Shown piece by piece: positions 21,462 through 32,115 of a DNA stretch of 64,000 bases. A model generated the notes under the pieces. It was not told the DNA's origin and ran no database searches. It worked only from the letters and a program-made list of their open reading frames with translations. Every line of letters begins with the position of its first letter. Position 1 is the stretch's first letter. The translations under genes were made by a program, and so were the position numbers. Source of the stretch: Microcyclospora pomicola (lineage: Eukaryota; Ascomycota; Dothideomycetes; Capnodiales); contig NHNY01000002.1 in the NCBI GenBank assembly GCA_002786065.1, positions 62,001 through 126,000 on the forward strand, given 5' to 3'.

Positions 21462-22181
21462 CTGATGCTCTAACCGCCAACCCTCCAGTGCTCGCTGGTC
21501 TGCGCTACGACGTCGTATCATGCGGTGCTCTTCGAGGGATGAGGAACGTCACCCTCAGATCTAGCAAATCCCTGCTGTGCATCCATCATAGGGTGGACAG
21601 GGAGCAAGCTGAAATCGTATATGAGGGTGCGACCTCCGTCTGGGCATCGTGCTCCTCCAGTGCATACTGATTTCTTCTCTCCAACTCTCGCTTCCGAGGT
21701 CATTGTCTTGTTCTTCTTTGTTCACTTCTAACAGCCTTGTCTGGTACAGGGTTTTATCTCAGCATTCGTCATCGACCTCAACGTTTGTGAAGTTACAGCA
21801 CAATAGCGACTTCACGTGGCAGCATCTCCGCATAGAAACTCTATACCATTGATAGCCGTCAATTGGTATTGAACAATGTAAGCAAAAACATACCCTTTCG
21901 TTAGCCTCCACAGCCTGTCACGCTCGCCGGTCTATTGTCTTGTCGACAATGCGGTTATCTTGTGAATCCAACCAGCCACCATTGTTCGGCCTACAACACC
22001 CAGCAACAACGCCATGACTGATAGCATGATATAGACACCAACTCCGCAGTATCAGCATTCTCGATAGACATTCATCGATCATATCATTGCAACTACAACG
22101 TTTAGCTGGACTAGACCAACACCTGATACCTACAAGCACCGTCTGCGAAAAACCTCCACCAACAGATCAATCACATCAACC

Positions 22182-23474
22182 ATGCGAGCTTCATTCGTTG
22201 CAGCCACTTTAGGCCTTGCTCTAAGCACTCAAGCCCATCTCTTCATCCAATCACCCACGCCAATCGAGGGCTCGGCACCCAAGTCTCCACTCGATGCCTC
22301 AGGTGATAACTTCCCTTGCCATGGCGTGACACTGCCAACCTCTGGAGGCGAGCAGATGGCCGCTGGTTCCCAGCAACTGCTTTCCTTCGACAACGGTAAC
22401 GGAGCCAACACTGCTGTCCACGGTGGAGGCTCATGCCAAATCAGCATCACCTACGAGACCGATGCCACCAAAGTCAAGGATCCGACGAACTGGCATGTCA
22501 TTTACAGCATCGAGGGCGGCTGTCCCACCAATTCTCTCCTGAATTTGGACGGTACATACACTGGCCCGGCGGGCAGCTATACCGGATCATATCAATGTAA
22601 CGACACGAGCAAGACGAACGGCGTAGATTGCCTGAATCAGTTCCAGTTCGAAATTCCCAAGGGCGTCAAGGATGGCCACGCTATCCTCGCGTGGACATGG
22701 TTCAACAATGTCGGCAACCGGGAGATGTACATGAACTGTGTCAACACAGAGCTTACTGGCGGTGATGGCTCAGAGATGGACAGCTTCCCGAGCATGTTCG
22801 TTGCGAACTTGGCTGACGTCGACACCTGCCCTACAACTGCTTATGAGGCTGTAGCCTTTCCCAATCCTGGCAACTACCTCACCACGAAACTTGCGCCCAG
22901 CGGTTCCTCGCAGTCAACGACCTATGCGCTAGCCACACCGACAGGCGCTGGGTGTGCTGGTGATGGAGGGTTGGGCTCCGATTCAAGCTCTGGCAGTTCA
23001 GCCGCTGCCAGTGCATATGCTTCATCCTCTGCCGCAAGCTCCGAGGGAGTAGCAGCATCCTCTACCTATGCGAACGCTGCTCCTTCGTCCAGCGCGGCTG
23101 ATGTCACAATCACTACCATGGCGACCATAACTGCTAGCTCCAGTGCGGCCGCTGTCGTTGCCTCCTCCGCGCCCGCGACATCTGCTAGTGGATACACCTC
23201 GTCTTCAGGCAGCGACTCTTCGTCGGGAACTGGAGCATCCGACGCCGGCTCAAGCACAAGCGGTACCTGTTCGGACGGTTCGACGGCCTGCGCGACTGAC
23301 GGCGATGTCGTCTGCATCGGCGCCTCGCAATGGGGGCTTTGCAACAATGGCTGTGCCGTCCCTATGGCTCTCGCCGCTGGAACATCGTGCTCCGACGGCA
23401 CCATCACCAAGAAGCGGAGTGTGCATGGTGGGAGACATGCGCGCCAGCATGTTGCTGGGCGTGTGGTGTTCTGA
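22182..23474 (+). CDS. Secreted AA11 lytic polysaccharide monooxygenase with X278 module
   Basis: A copper enzyme that oxidatively cleaves chitin outside the cell. Intronless, 430 residues from ATG 22182. A signal peptide of 18 residues ends at TQA so that His19 becomes the N-terminal copper ligand; the second ligand is His80 in NTAVHGGGSC. AA11 signatures include SPTPIEGSAPKSPLDASGDNFPC, NWHVIYSIEGGCP and FNNVGNREMYMNC with the axial Tyr. A Ser/Ala-rich linker (about residues 255-365) leads to a small Cys-rich C-terminal module (VCIGASQWGLCNNGCAVP), the X278 domain often joined to AA11. Possible roles are remodelling the fungus's own chitin or feeding on it. The tail after X278 is basic and contains KKR, which could be a processing site. 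Confidence 0.93.
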   Translation: MRASFVAATLGLALSTQAHLFIQSPTPIEGSAPKSPLDASGDNFPCHGVTLPTSGGEQMAAGSQQLLSFDNGNGANTAVHGGGSCQISITYETDATKVKDPTNWHVIYSIEGGCPTNSLLNLDGTYTGPAGSYTGSYQCNDTSKTNGVDCLNQFQFEIPKGVKDGHAILAWTWFNNVGNREMYMNCVNTELTGGDGSEMDSFPSMFVANLADVDTCPTTAYEAVAFPNPGNYLTTKLAPSGSSQSTTYALATPTGAGCAGDGGLGSDSSSGSSAAASAYASSSAASSEGVAASSTYANAAPSSSAADVTITTMATITASSSAAAVVASSAPATSASGYTSSSGSDSSSGTGASDAGSSTSGTCSDGSTACATDGDVVCIGASQWGLCNNGCAVPMALAAGTSCSDGTITKKRSVHGGRHARQHVAGRVVF

Positions 23475-23838
23475 GATGCATGACACATTTTGAGACCGGA
23501 TGGTATTATGGCGAGTGCATTGGGTTCCAAAAAGCATGGATATGGCGTTTGGGCATTGCTGTGGAGCATCTTGCATACCGTGCATTGGCTGGCTGGCTTG
23601 ACCAATATCCGGTGATAGAACGTCAGACTATTTTGCATAGCGACATAGTGTATTGAGGATTTTTTGAAATGATTTGAGCTTCCAGCTGCGAGTCCTGAGC
23701 CATGGTTGTTAGATGTCCTACTGCACCATGCGAACGTAGTCACAATGCCGGCCAGCCTATCTGATGGCACTCATATCGTCCAATTTCTCCGCCGAACACA
23801 GTCATGTTGAAGCACATCAAGACAGAATCCCCTCGCGA
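23475..23838. other. Convergent 3' intergenic region
   Basis: No gene seen between the LPMO stop and the 3' end of the Mrx11-like gene. Confidence 0.4.
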
Positions 23839-24504
23839 TCACTTAACTATCGTCTTGACATCCTTAGCCACCACGCCCCCTCCCACCGCGCCCGTCCCAG
23901 CAGCAGGCGCCGCACCCGTCGCCGCACCCGTCGCTGTCCTCCGCGCGAACGTCCGCCTCACGAACGCCCCCACCGGCAGCACAGTATACCTCGCGAACCA
24001 CGGCGTGCCCCATACACTCAACGCCAACCTCAGCGGCAGTAACGCCTTCGTAATCGCATACGCCGTCGCCAGCTCCACCACAACCCTCACACCTCCCTCT
24101 CCGCGGCCCCACCACACCGCCCCGCCCGTCTCCTCCGCCCCAATCCACCCCTTGCGCCGCAGGTACCGCCCGAACTTCTCCGTGCCCTCGCGCACCCAGC
24201 GGCCCTCGGCGATGTACGGCGGCAGCCAGTCGGCGTAGTGGAACGCGGCCGCCAGCCCGAACAGCGGCACGATGGCCGTCAGCTCGTGCAGGAGCAGGAA
24301 AGCGGTGAGGTGCGAGACGGGCGCGGTGCGCAGCGGGGTGGTGAGGTGGCGGAGGAAGCTGGGGAGGCGCGCTTCGAGGCGGGAGATGCGGGTGGTGGGA
24401 GAGGAGGGTTGCGGTGCGGAGGGGGGTGCGGTGTACGGGCGGGTCGGCGGTCTTGGGTGTGGTGGGAGAGACCACTTGCGTGGACGGAGTAGGCGCTGGA
24501 ACAT
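23839..24504 (-). CDS. FLILHELTA-family mitochondrial protein (Mrx11-like)
   Basis: One frame of 221 residues from ATG 24504. It carries the family's name motif as FLLLHELTA (residues 69-77), followed by hydrophobic IVPLFGLAAAFHYADWLPPYI and GRWVREGTEKFGRYLRRKGW, then a second hydrophobic region. The N-terminus is Arg/Pro-rich and acid-free, as in mitochondrial presequences. Yeast Mrx11 (YPL041C) was found with the mitochondrial expression machinery; its molecular role is not known. Two membrane segments are likely, so an inner-membrane location is inferred. The C-terminus is Ala/Gly/Thr low complexity. Confidence 0.88.
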   Translation of the reverse strand: MFQRLLRPRKWSLPPHPRPPTRPYTAPPSAPQPSSPTTRISRLEARLPSFLRHLTTPLRTAPVSHLTAFLLLHELTAIVPLFGLAAAFHYADWLPPYIAEGRWVREGTEKFGRYLRRKGWIGAEETGGAVWWGRGEGGVRVVVELATAYAITKALLPLRLALSVWGTPWFARYTVLPVGAFVRRTFARRTATGAATGAAPAAGTGAVGGGVVAKDVKTIVK

Positions 24505-24793
24505 AATTGGAGATATACGCGAGAGAGAGATACCGGGGATGTAAAGTAGATGTCAATGGCTGCCCTGTAGTGCGAGAGTACGGCGCGCTATACTGGAGAT
24601 TCTCTTAGGGTTCTGTCATACATCTATTTGTACATCATGGCTCGTCGCTTTTCGACGTTGACACTTGCGCGGAATTTCTGGCATTGCAATTGATACTCAC
24701 GGCCCCCTGAAGTGCCGTTAGACAGCTAGAGTTGACCCAGAAATCACAACATTTTCTTGGTGTTCCTTGATATTGAGCGAGAATTTGTAAATA

Positions 24794-26547
24794 CTATGAG
24801 TACTCTTCCTCGTCAAAATCGCCCAGGAACCAATGCTCATCGATCAGCCTTCTCTCTTCCTCAAGCTCGTTGTCCTCGAGCGTATCGGCTTTCAGTTGTC
24901 GTTCACGCCGCCTAGCATCATCATACTGCTCGACTGGTACCCATCCTTCAGGTCCCACTCCTACCAGATCTAGACAGGTCTGAAACATATTGTTTGCTTC
25001 CTCCATTTCTGTAGCAAGGCGTAAAGCTTCTGCAACTTCGCTGTCGGAGAAACTGATCGGGCATTCTAACTGCTGTGCACCGGGAATGGAGGATCCAAAT
25101 CTTGCCCAGTTTCTGACCAGCTCGATCAAGTCGACCTTGAGAGTGACGTTATCACCCTCCCAAGGTTCACTCGCATGCCCACAGAGCTTGCGACGTAATA
25201 TGCACAAGTCGTCCATCAATACCTCACTATGCGCTGAACCAGCTTCCATGGTTTTCATCACATAGTTGTAGTGGAGCTGGCGCCTTCGAAGTAGTAATAC
25301 ATGCTTGAATTGCTCCATTTCACTTTCATTGTCAAAGCTTTCCGGCAATTGGGGGACCTGGAGCGATTCCGAGATGTCGTCACCGTGGTTCTGTAAGCTA
25401 CCCGGAATGCCGCCCTGGAGAAAAAGTGGACGTACAGCACAATGTTGCCAGTCAATTAGGCCCGTGATCTCCAGATCATCAGACACAAAGACATTGTTTG
25501 GTTGTAGGTCCGGATGTCTTATCGTTGGTCGAGTCGCACTGTCGCTGAGTCGTGCTATAAGTTGAGGAATGGTGCGCATATATTTTTCCAGCTGATCTTC
25601 ATAATATTCAGGGCATTGACGCTCATATTTGAAGCACTCTCTGTGTAGTCGCTCGAACGGATGCAGTGGTTTCCCATACCTGGCTAAATATGCCTTCTCC
25701 TTTTGAGCTCCAGCTGCGAGGACTTCAGTCGTGTTCCTGTCTGCTCAAAATAAATTAGTGCACTCCCTACGCAGCATTGCTCTGCTTAGAGCCTGTCAGA
25801 TCATTGTCAACAGTACTTACAAGGTCCGCGAAAAGTGTTCAGAGACAATCTTTTGCCATACCACATAGTCAAGGTCATATCTGGACCAACACAGAACAGC
25901 CCATTCTCTGAAGGTAGATCGGAGGGAACCTCGACCCTATCTACTCCGTCTGGCAAGTCCCGATTGTAGTAAAGGCTCCCATTTGCTGGAAGCCTGAGCG
26001 CAAAGAGCTGCGACTCTACAGCTACAAGCTTGCCCACCATCGCAATTCTTGCCTTTTCGCCCAGATCATACCAGATGTCTCCTAAATTCGTTCCGTGAAC
26101 GAGGTCCATGAAGATGTACTCTGTGCCTGCGGGGTTGTCGGACGAGGGAGAGTAGCCATATATTTTTGGTACTGGAACATTGCGGGCACGAAGATACCCC
26201 ATAGTTGCGACCTCACTTGCAACCAAGAGGTGCTTGGGTTCAGTTTCCGGGTACGGCACGCGGGCTACCATTTGGAACCCATCACGCATCGACAGCAGAA
26301 AAGTACGATTGAAGCCGCCCTCACCAAGCTTTTCAAATCCGACGACGTCTGTAGGACTTCGTCCACAAGCAGCAGCGGCTAGATTCGCAAGCTCACGGAC
26401 GTTGAACCGCCGCATGCGCTTATTGCGTCTCTGCTCTTCATTCCAACTGCGAGAATGCTCAGTAAATGTAGTCTATACTTTTGATCCTTCAGCGACACAC
26501 AGCCATCTGCCGCTCGTATACTCGAACAAGTCGGCGGTTTCCTCCAT
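24794..26547 (-). CDS. Aim9-like APH-fold phosphotransferase
   Basis: A protein-kinase-like fold enzyme related to yeast Aim9; the substrate is unknown. Three exons: 26547-26501, 26446-25821, 25740-24794; introns of 54 bp (GTGTGT...CTCGCAG) and 80 bp (GTAAGT...TTGAGCAG). Joining restores GRWL-WNEEQRRNKR at the first junction and FRGP-YRNTTEVLA at the second. The product is 539 residues. The ATP-binding lobe has KLGEGGFNRTFLLSM and MVARVPYPE; the catalytic loop HPDLQPNN lies at residues 300-307 and the metal loop is GLIDWQHC, so the active site is intact. No strong presequence, unlike most Aim9 proteins. The C-terminal 60 residues are Glu-rich. Confidence 0.87.
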
Positions 26548-26815
26548 AGGTGGATATATGTGAGATGCGGAAAACACACGCTTCTTAAGTGTGCTCAAAG
26601 GAAGCCGGCCACGCGTAGACGGAGCACATCGATACAGGCATCGGTACATTTGGAATGCCTCGCTAAACAGAATACAAAACGTGGCAGTCGATGGAGATGG
26701 AGATCAGTAGGTCGATGATAGTGTTACGAGCAAGGAGTGTTCGTATCAGCCTTCATTGGTTCGGGTAATAAGCGTGATTGCCCGCTCCGTTCCGCACGAC
26801 TCTGCTTGGAGTGCC

Positions 26816-26816
<1 letters not shown>

Positions 26817-26858
<42 letters not shown>

Positions 26859-27069
26859 NNNNNNNNNNNNNNNNNNNNNNNNNNNNNNNNNNNNNNNNNN
26901 NNNNNNNNNNNNNNNNNNNNNNNNNNNNNNNNNNNNNNNNNNNNNNNNNNNNNNNNNNNNNNNNNNNNNNNNNNNNNNNNNNNNNNNNNNNNNNNNNNNN
27001 NNNNNNNNNNNNNNNNNNNNNNNNNNNNNNNNNNNNNNNNNNNNNCCCCCCCCCCCCCCCCCCCCCCCC
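26817..27069. other. Assembly gap flanked by poly-C
   Basis: A run of 42 C (26817-26858), 187 N (26859-27045) and 24 C (27046-27069). Frames through it are artefacts. Confidence 0.97.
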
Positions 27070-27410
27070 ATCCAAGGGCTTGTACAGATCTACTTATTAT
27101 CAGTCAAGGTTGGGCACCACCCAATCAAAGTTCTGTGGGCTGGACAACTCGAAGATCTGATCGTTGTTTGCCTTTACTGCACACGTCTGAGACAGCGGTT
27201 TGACATGGATACGACTGCGCGCTCAAGCGACAGGCTGTGCTGGTCATTGTCAAGTGAATGGGCTACTTCGGCAAGCACGATTTTACGCTGAGTACTTACA
27301 TGTTTCATGTGTCCGGCACTCCTGTCGTATCATGTAGAAAGAGGTGTACGTCGCTCCGATGTGCGCGCTTGCCCTCTGGAAGACCCATTCATGCCATCGA
27401 TGTCAAGACG

Positions 27411-27418
27411 TATATATA
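27411..27418 (+). promoter_or_regulatory. TATA-box-like element
   Basis: TATATATA, about 190 bp upstream of the ATG at 27602. Position and sequence fit a core promoter for that gene. Confidence 0.45.
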
Positions 27419-27601
27419 GGATGTTCATCGCCCACGATGAGATCTTTATGTCACGACGAGAAACGCATTCCAACACAGACTAATTCCACAAACATCACTT
27501 CACAAGGTAGGGAGATACTCATTCTGTGCTCAGATTACCTCTACTGTAACTGATACCTGATAGAGCAATACTCCGATCACAGCAAACACCTGATACACAC
27601 G

Positions 27602-28024
27602 ATGGCAACTAGGAAGTCTCTCGGCAAGTCAGTGTCAAAGGCGCTTGAGGGCACAACCTGGCAAAAATTCGCGAATCCTTCTGCTGCCCGCGGGAAAACC
27701 GTACACCCAAAGTCTCCGAAGGACCAGGAAGCATTGGGTGTGCGCTGGGATTATGATGGCGAAGTTCTGAAGTCGGACGGGGTGTACCACAAATTCCAAC
27801 TGCAACCCAACGCTGGAAAGGTGCCGAGTTCAATCAAGCAATGGAGAGATGCCAACGGAGGTACTCATGCTGTGATGGCGACTGGGTTCGTCAAGAAGGA
27901 CGGAACGAAGGATGACGTGGAGAAGGGGCTGAAGGAGGCTGCGGACTCGGTGAAGTTTGGAAGGGCGGGCGGCTTATTGATTTATCGCTCACGCGATCCC
28001 AACCGATACTCAGCAGTCGTGTAG
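27602..28024 (+). CDS. Small conserved-looking protein, unknown
   Basis: An intronless frame of 140 residues from ATG 27602 (ACGATGGC). It is soluble, basic at the N-terminus (MATRKSLGKSVSKAL) and has no signal peptide. The middle reads like a folded domain with Trp/Tyr and Gly turns (LGVRWDYDGEVLKSDGVYHKFQ), followed by an amphipathic helix rich in Lys/Asp. A TATA-like element lies 190 bp upstream. Family not recognised. Confidence 0.6.
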   Translation: MATRKSLGKSVSKALEGTTWQKFANPSAARGKTVHPKSPKDQEALGVRWDYDGEVLKSDGVYHKFQLQPNAGKVPSSIKQWRDANGGTHAVMATGFVKKDGTKDDVEKGLKEAADSVKFGRAGGLLIYRSRDPNRYSAVV

Positions 28025-28548
28025 TACTGTATTTGAAGTGGAATGATAGGCGATTGCCTTGGTATCAACGGCCTGATTCACATGCATGAAACACTCGAAG
28101 GTTGCGAGTGTCGGCGAAGCTACGCAACGCCAAGCCTACAGCGGGACAACCAGAAGCTCTGCTGAACCAGCTGCTCAATGGCGCTAGCTTTGACATCAAC
28201 CGCCGCATGCTGGGTCTTCGACCACGCCTCATAGCTCGTCCGTCTCTGCTTGATCTTATCCACAAGACAGATCCATTGTCTGTAAATCTCACGACAGCAG
28301 TCTCGCCTGCCCACCACTACTATCCGTATCACTATCTTCCCTCGAGCCCATACCTGCTCGTACCGTCGCCACTATCGGCAGGCCCACCCTACTGCTCAGA
28401 TACCGAAGAGCAGATCAGACCAGATCAGGTTCCGCTGCCAGGGAGCCCCCGCTTGTCGGAAACATCTCTCCAGATCCCTACCGTGGTCATCAGCGAGAGC
28501 GAAACATCTCCAAACGAAGAACAAAAACAACAGGCAGACACTGCAACG

Positions 28549-30474
28549 ATGAGCTCCAACGATGCCGAGAGCCAGCAGGGCTCTATCTTTTCCGTCTCCG
28601 GTCCCGTCATTGTGGCCGAGAACATGATCGGGTGTGCTATGTACGAACTGTGCAAAGTTGGCCACGATCAGCTGGTCGGCGAAGTCATCCGTATCGATGC
28701 CGATAAGGCAACCATTCAGGTCTACGAAGAGACCGCTGGTGTCACTGTCGGTGACCCGGTCACAAGAACCGGAAAGCCGCTCTCAGTTGAGCTTGGCCCT
28801 GGTCTGATGGAGACAATCTACGACGGTATCCAGCGACCACTGAAGGGTATCAGCGATGTCAGCAAGAGCATCTACATTCCCCGCGGTATTGATGTCCCTT
28901 CGTTGGACCGGGAAAAGGATTGGGAGTTCACACCCTCGGAAAAGCTCAAGGTTGGGGACCACATCACGGGCGGAGACGTCTTCGGCACTGTCTTCGAGAA
29001 CTCTTTGCTCAACGAGCACAAGATCCTGCTTCCTCCTCGTGCACGAGGCACGATTACTCGTATTGCGGAGAAGGGTAAATACAAGGTCGATGAGAAGATC
29101 CTGGAGATCGAGTTCGACGGCAAGAAGACGGAGCACAGCATGATGCACGAGTGGCCCGTCCGTGTGCCAAGACCTGTGACTGATAAGCTGAGCTCAGAGG
29201 AGCCTTTCATTGTCGGACAACGTGTGCTCGATGCGCTGTTCCCTTGTGTCATGGGTGGTACTGTCTGTATTCCTGGCGCCTTTGGCTGTGGCAAGACCGT
29301 TATCTCGCAATCTGTGTCTAAGTTCTCGAACTCTGATATCATTGTCTACGTTGGCTGTGGGTATAACCACCACCTTTCACATGAAATCTACTGATAACAT
29401 TTGTCTGCAGGCGGTGAACGAGGAAACGAGATGGCTGAAGTCTTGATGGATTTCCCAGAGGTGAGTTAGGGCTTGAATCGTGGAAGCAGAAACGAATCCC
29501 ACTGACCTTACAATCAGCTTACTATTGACGTGGATGGCCGCAAAGAGCCCATCATGAAACGTACCTGTCTCATCGCTAACACCTCCAACATGCCCGTCGC
29601 TGCCCGTGAGGCGTCCATCTACACAGGAATTACGGTAGCAGAGTACTTCCGTGATCAGGGCAAGGCCGTCGCCATGATGGCTGACTCCTCATCCCGATGG
29701 GCAGAGGCTCTTCGTGAGATCTCTGGTCGTCTCGGAGAGATGCCTGCTGACCAGGGTTTCCCCGCCTACCTTGGTGCCAAGCTCGCTTCGTTCTACGAAC
29801 GTGCTGGTCGTGTTGTATCTTTGGGAAGCCCAGAGCGCAAGGGCAGTGTTTCCATCGTTGGTGCTGTCAGCCCTCCCGGTGGTGATTTCTCAGATCCTGT
29901 GACTTCTTCCACACTTGGTATTGTGCAAGTCTTCTGGGGTCTGGACAAGAAGCTCGCACAACGTAAACATTTCCCGTCCATCAACACGAGTGCGTCATAC
30001 AGCAAGTACACGAACAGCTTGCAGAAGTTCTACGAGGAGAACATGCCTGAATTTCCCCGACTGGCCAACCGCATCAAGGAACTGCTTTCCAACTCCGAAG
30101 AGCTCGATCAGGTCGTGCAGTTGGTGGGCAAGTCTGCTCTTGGTGATAGTGACAAGATCACACTCGACGTCGCTACGTTGATCAAGGAAGACTTCCTGCA
30201 ACAAAACGGCTACTCTGACTACGACCAGTACTGTCCGTTGTGGAAGACTGCATGGATGATGAAGGCCATGATGGCGTTCCACGACGAAGCCCAAAAGGCG
30301 ATTGGCCAGGGCCAAAGCTGGAGCAAGGTTCGCGAGTCAACTGCGGATATCCAGACTGCACTGAGGAACATGAAGTTTGAGGTCCCGTCTGAGGGCGAGG
30401 AGGCCATCACCAAGAAGTACGAGGACATGTACCAAAAGCTGCAGGAGAAGTTCGCCAGTGTAGTCGACGAGTAA
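28549..30474 (+). CDS. VMA1: V-type H+-ATPase catalytic subunit A
   Basis: The ATP-hydrolysing subunit of the V1 sector, acidifying vacuole and endomembranes. Three exons: 28549-29356, 29411-29460, 29518-30474; introns of 54 bp (GTGGGT...TCTGCAG) and 57 bp (GTGAGT...CAATCAG). Splicing restores [14 protein letters not shown] exactly. The product is 604 residues, a usual length. The Walker A motif GAFGCGKT is at about 243-250; [20 protein letters not shown] and [12 protein letters not shown] are also present. The frame is open upstream of 28549 back to 28102 but without conserved text and with a UTR-like composition, so ATG 28549 is chosen. There is no intein at the site where yeast Vma1 carries one. 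Confidence 0.96.
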
Positions 30475-30853
30475 GGTTGTGGTACCGAGTAAGAAAGGGG
30501 CCAGAGTATGAACAGAGTGCTGTCTGGTGCCGCGCCTCGATAGATCAAGGTGGTTATATACGTAAGATGGTTTCATGGATGTAGCCAAGAGTTCCCGCTT
30601 TTATCTTCCCAGTGACTTATCAGTGACAACAGTCGTCGGCTGTCCTGTAGCATCTTCTACAATGGGCCGCTACGATCGTGCCTGTCACTGTGTAGTATCA
30701 AATCCACGTACGATTTTACGTTGTCCATAGAGATGTCATCCGTGCTTTCGGCCGCGCCCGCCTCGAATGATCGCCCATAATTTCTTGTAACTTGACCAAG
30801 AACAGTCACTACGCGTCTTGATCGTAGCAGCACTACCGATCACATTGCTCAGA
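30475..30853. other. Intergenic, VMA1 3' end and TAN1 promoter
   Basis: No gene or clear motif seen. Confidence 0.4.
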
Positions 30854-32115
30854 ATGAGTTCCGGATCTAAACGCAAGGCTGATTTCGATCACGATAACCG
30901 AGTAAGCGTGTCAAGATTCCTGGTTGCACCTTCAAGCAGCCCCCAGATCACAAGGAGATGCTGATCTTCCGTCACAGGGCAAAAAGAAATGGCGTGTGCC
31001 TCGCAAAAACGACAACGACAGCCGAAAGGTGCAGACAAGACCTATCGAGCCTGGCGATAGTGGTATCTGGGCTACTTGCAACAAAGGCAAAGAAGGCAAA
31101 TGCATCGGCGAGCTTCGCGACTTGTTTGCAGAATATGCAGAGGAGCTGTACGCCGAAGAACTCACAAATGCAGCTACTAATGCTGCTGAAAACGACAATG
31201 ACGACGACGACGCAGCTGACGACGATGCTTCACTGGATATCGAAAGTGAGATCAAGGCTGAAGTCGACGGCATCCGCCGACCCAGAACGAAGCAGCTGTT
31301 CACCCCCGTCCGCATCGACGTTCAATGTGGTGTGTACCTCAGAATCCTCATGCGCGCGCCGCTGACTCGGTGGCAGTCGTCTTCTTCCGAACGGTGGCGC
31401 CCGTAGAGCCGGTGTCGTTGGTCAAACGGATCTGCGAAGACGCCCTTCGTGAGCCCAATCGCAAAAGAACCAGATTCGTGAAACGTCTATCGCCCATGAC
31501 ATTGATGGGCCGCGCCTCTGAGGAAGGCCTCGAGAAGGTGGCTCGCACCGTTCTGGCGCCGTATTTCCACGGCGAACCGCTCGTGTCACGAAAGGTAGGG
31601 GTGTCTATTCTTGTGATGATGGCCTGATGGGAGTATGGGCTTCGTACATGCATAAGCCTTCGCATCGTGCAGGGTTCGCATTCCTGCAGATATGTAAGGG
31701 TTGCGCCAGGAACAGTCCACTGACCACGGTGATCGAGCGTAGTTCGCGATTCGCCCCACCCTTCGCAACCACAACGTCCTCACACGCGACAGTGTCATTA
31801 GGCAGGTTGCGGCCCTGGTCGGGCCTGGCCATGAGGTCGATTTGAAGGACTACGATCTGTTGATCGTGGTAGAAGTCTATCAGGTCCGTCCACATACCAC
31901 TTGCGACCGGGCCAATGTGCTGACCCATGACGACGAAGAACATCTGTGGAATGAGTGTTCTCGACAACAGTTTCGAGCGATTGAAACGCTTGAATCTAGC
32001 GGAAATCTTCGATCCGACTGTAGCGGCCCCACCCAAGCAGCTTCCAGAGCAGCCGGGATCAGTGATAGCGGCTCCAGCGAACGCCGCGGATTCCACAGCG
32101 AGCGAAAAGTCATGA
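30854..32115 (+). CDS. TAN1: tRNA N4-acetylcytidine cofactor Tan1 (THUMP domain)
   Basis: A tRNA-binding partner of the Kre33/NAT10 acetyltransferase that makes ac4C12 in Ser and Leu tRNAs. Five exons: 30854-30901, 30978-31329, 31377-31594, 31743-31883, 31939-32115; introns of 76, 47, 148 and 55 bp. The product is 311 residues. Conserved blocks are SGIWATCNKGKEGKCIGEL, the THUMP strands CVVFFRTVAPVEP (across intron 2) and KFAIRPTLRNHN (across intron 3), and YQNICGMSVLDNSFERLKR (across intron 4). An Asp-rich insertion of about 25 residues lies in exon 2. The 47-bp second intron is near the lower size limit for fungi. The last ~35 residues are low complexity. Confidence 0.92.

Larger units (their letters stand above)
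19476..22181. other. Long gene-poor interval
   Basis: 2.7 kb between divergent RPL4 and the LPMO gene. Open frames here (for example 20311-20823, 20923-21333) are short, overlap each other on both strands and match no family I know. It holds the likely RPL4 leader intron and a small TA-flanked inverted repeat at 21330-21461. No transposase or retroelement remnant is recognised. Confidence 0.5.
26548..27601. other. Intergenic region with sequencing gap
   Basis: No gene supported. It contains the poly-C/N gap (26817-27069) and a TATA-like site at 27411. Confidence 0.5.

Noticed and set aside
23864-24556. 230-codon minus-strand frame in another phase
   Set aside because: It overlaps the Mrx11-like gene out of phase and turns into Gly/Arg/Cys repeats without family features.
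26724-27291. Open frames rich in Pro or Gly across the gap
   Set aside because: They are made of poly-C and N characters and are assembly artefacts.
28102-28548. 149-codon extension of the V-ATPase A frame
   Set aside because: It starts at a non-ATG codon and has no conserved text; the family's N-terminus begins at ATG 28549.
28549-30474. Intein in the V-ATPase A gene
   Set aside because: The region around GAFGCGKT is continuous and the protein has normal length; no intein blocks are present.
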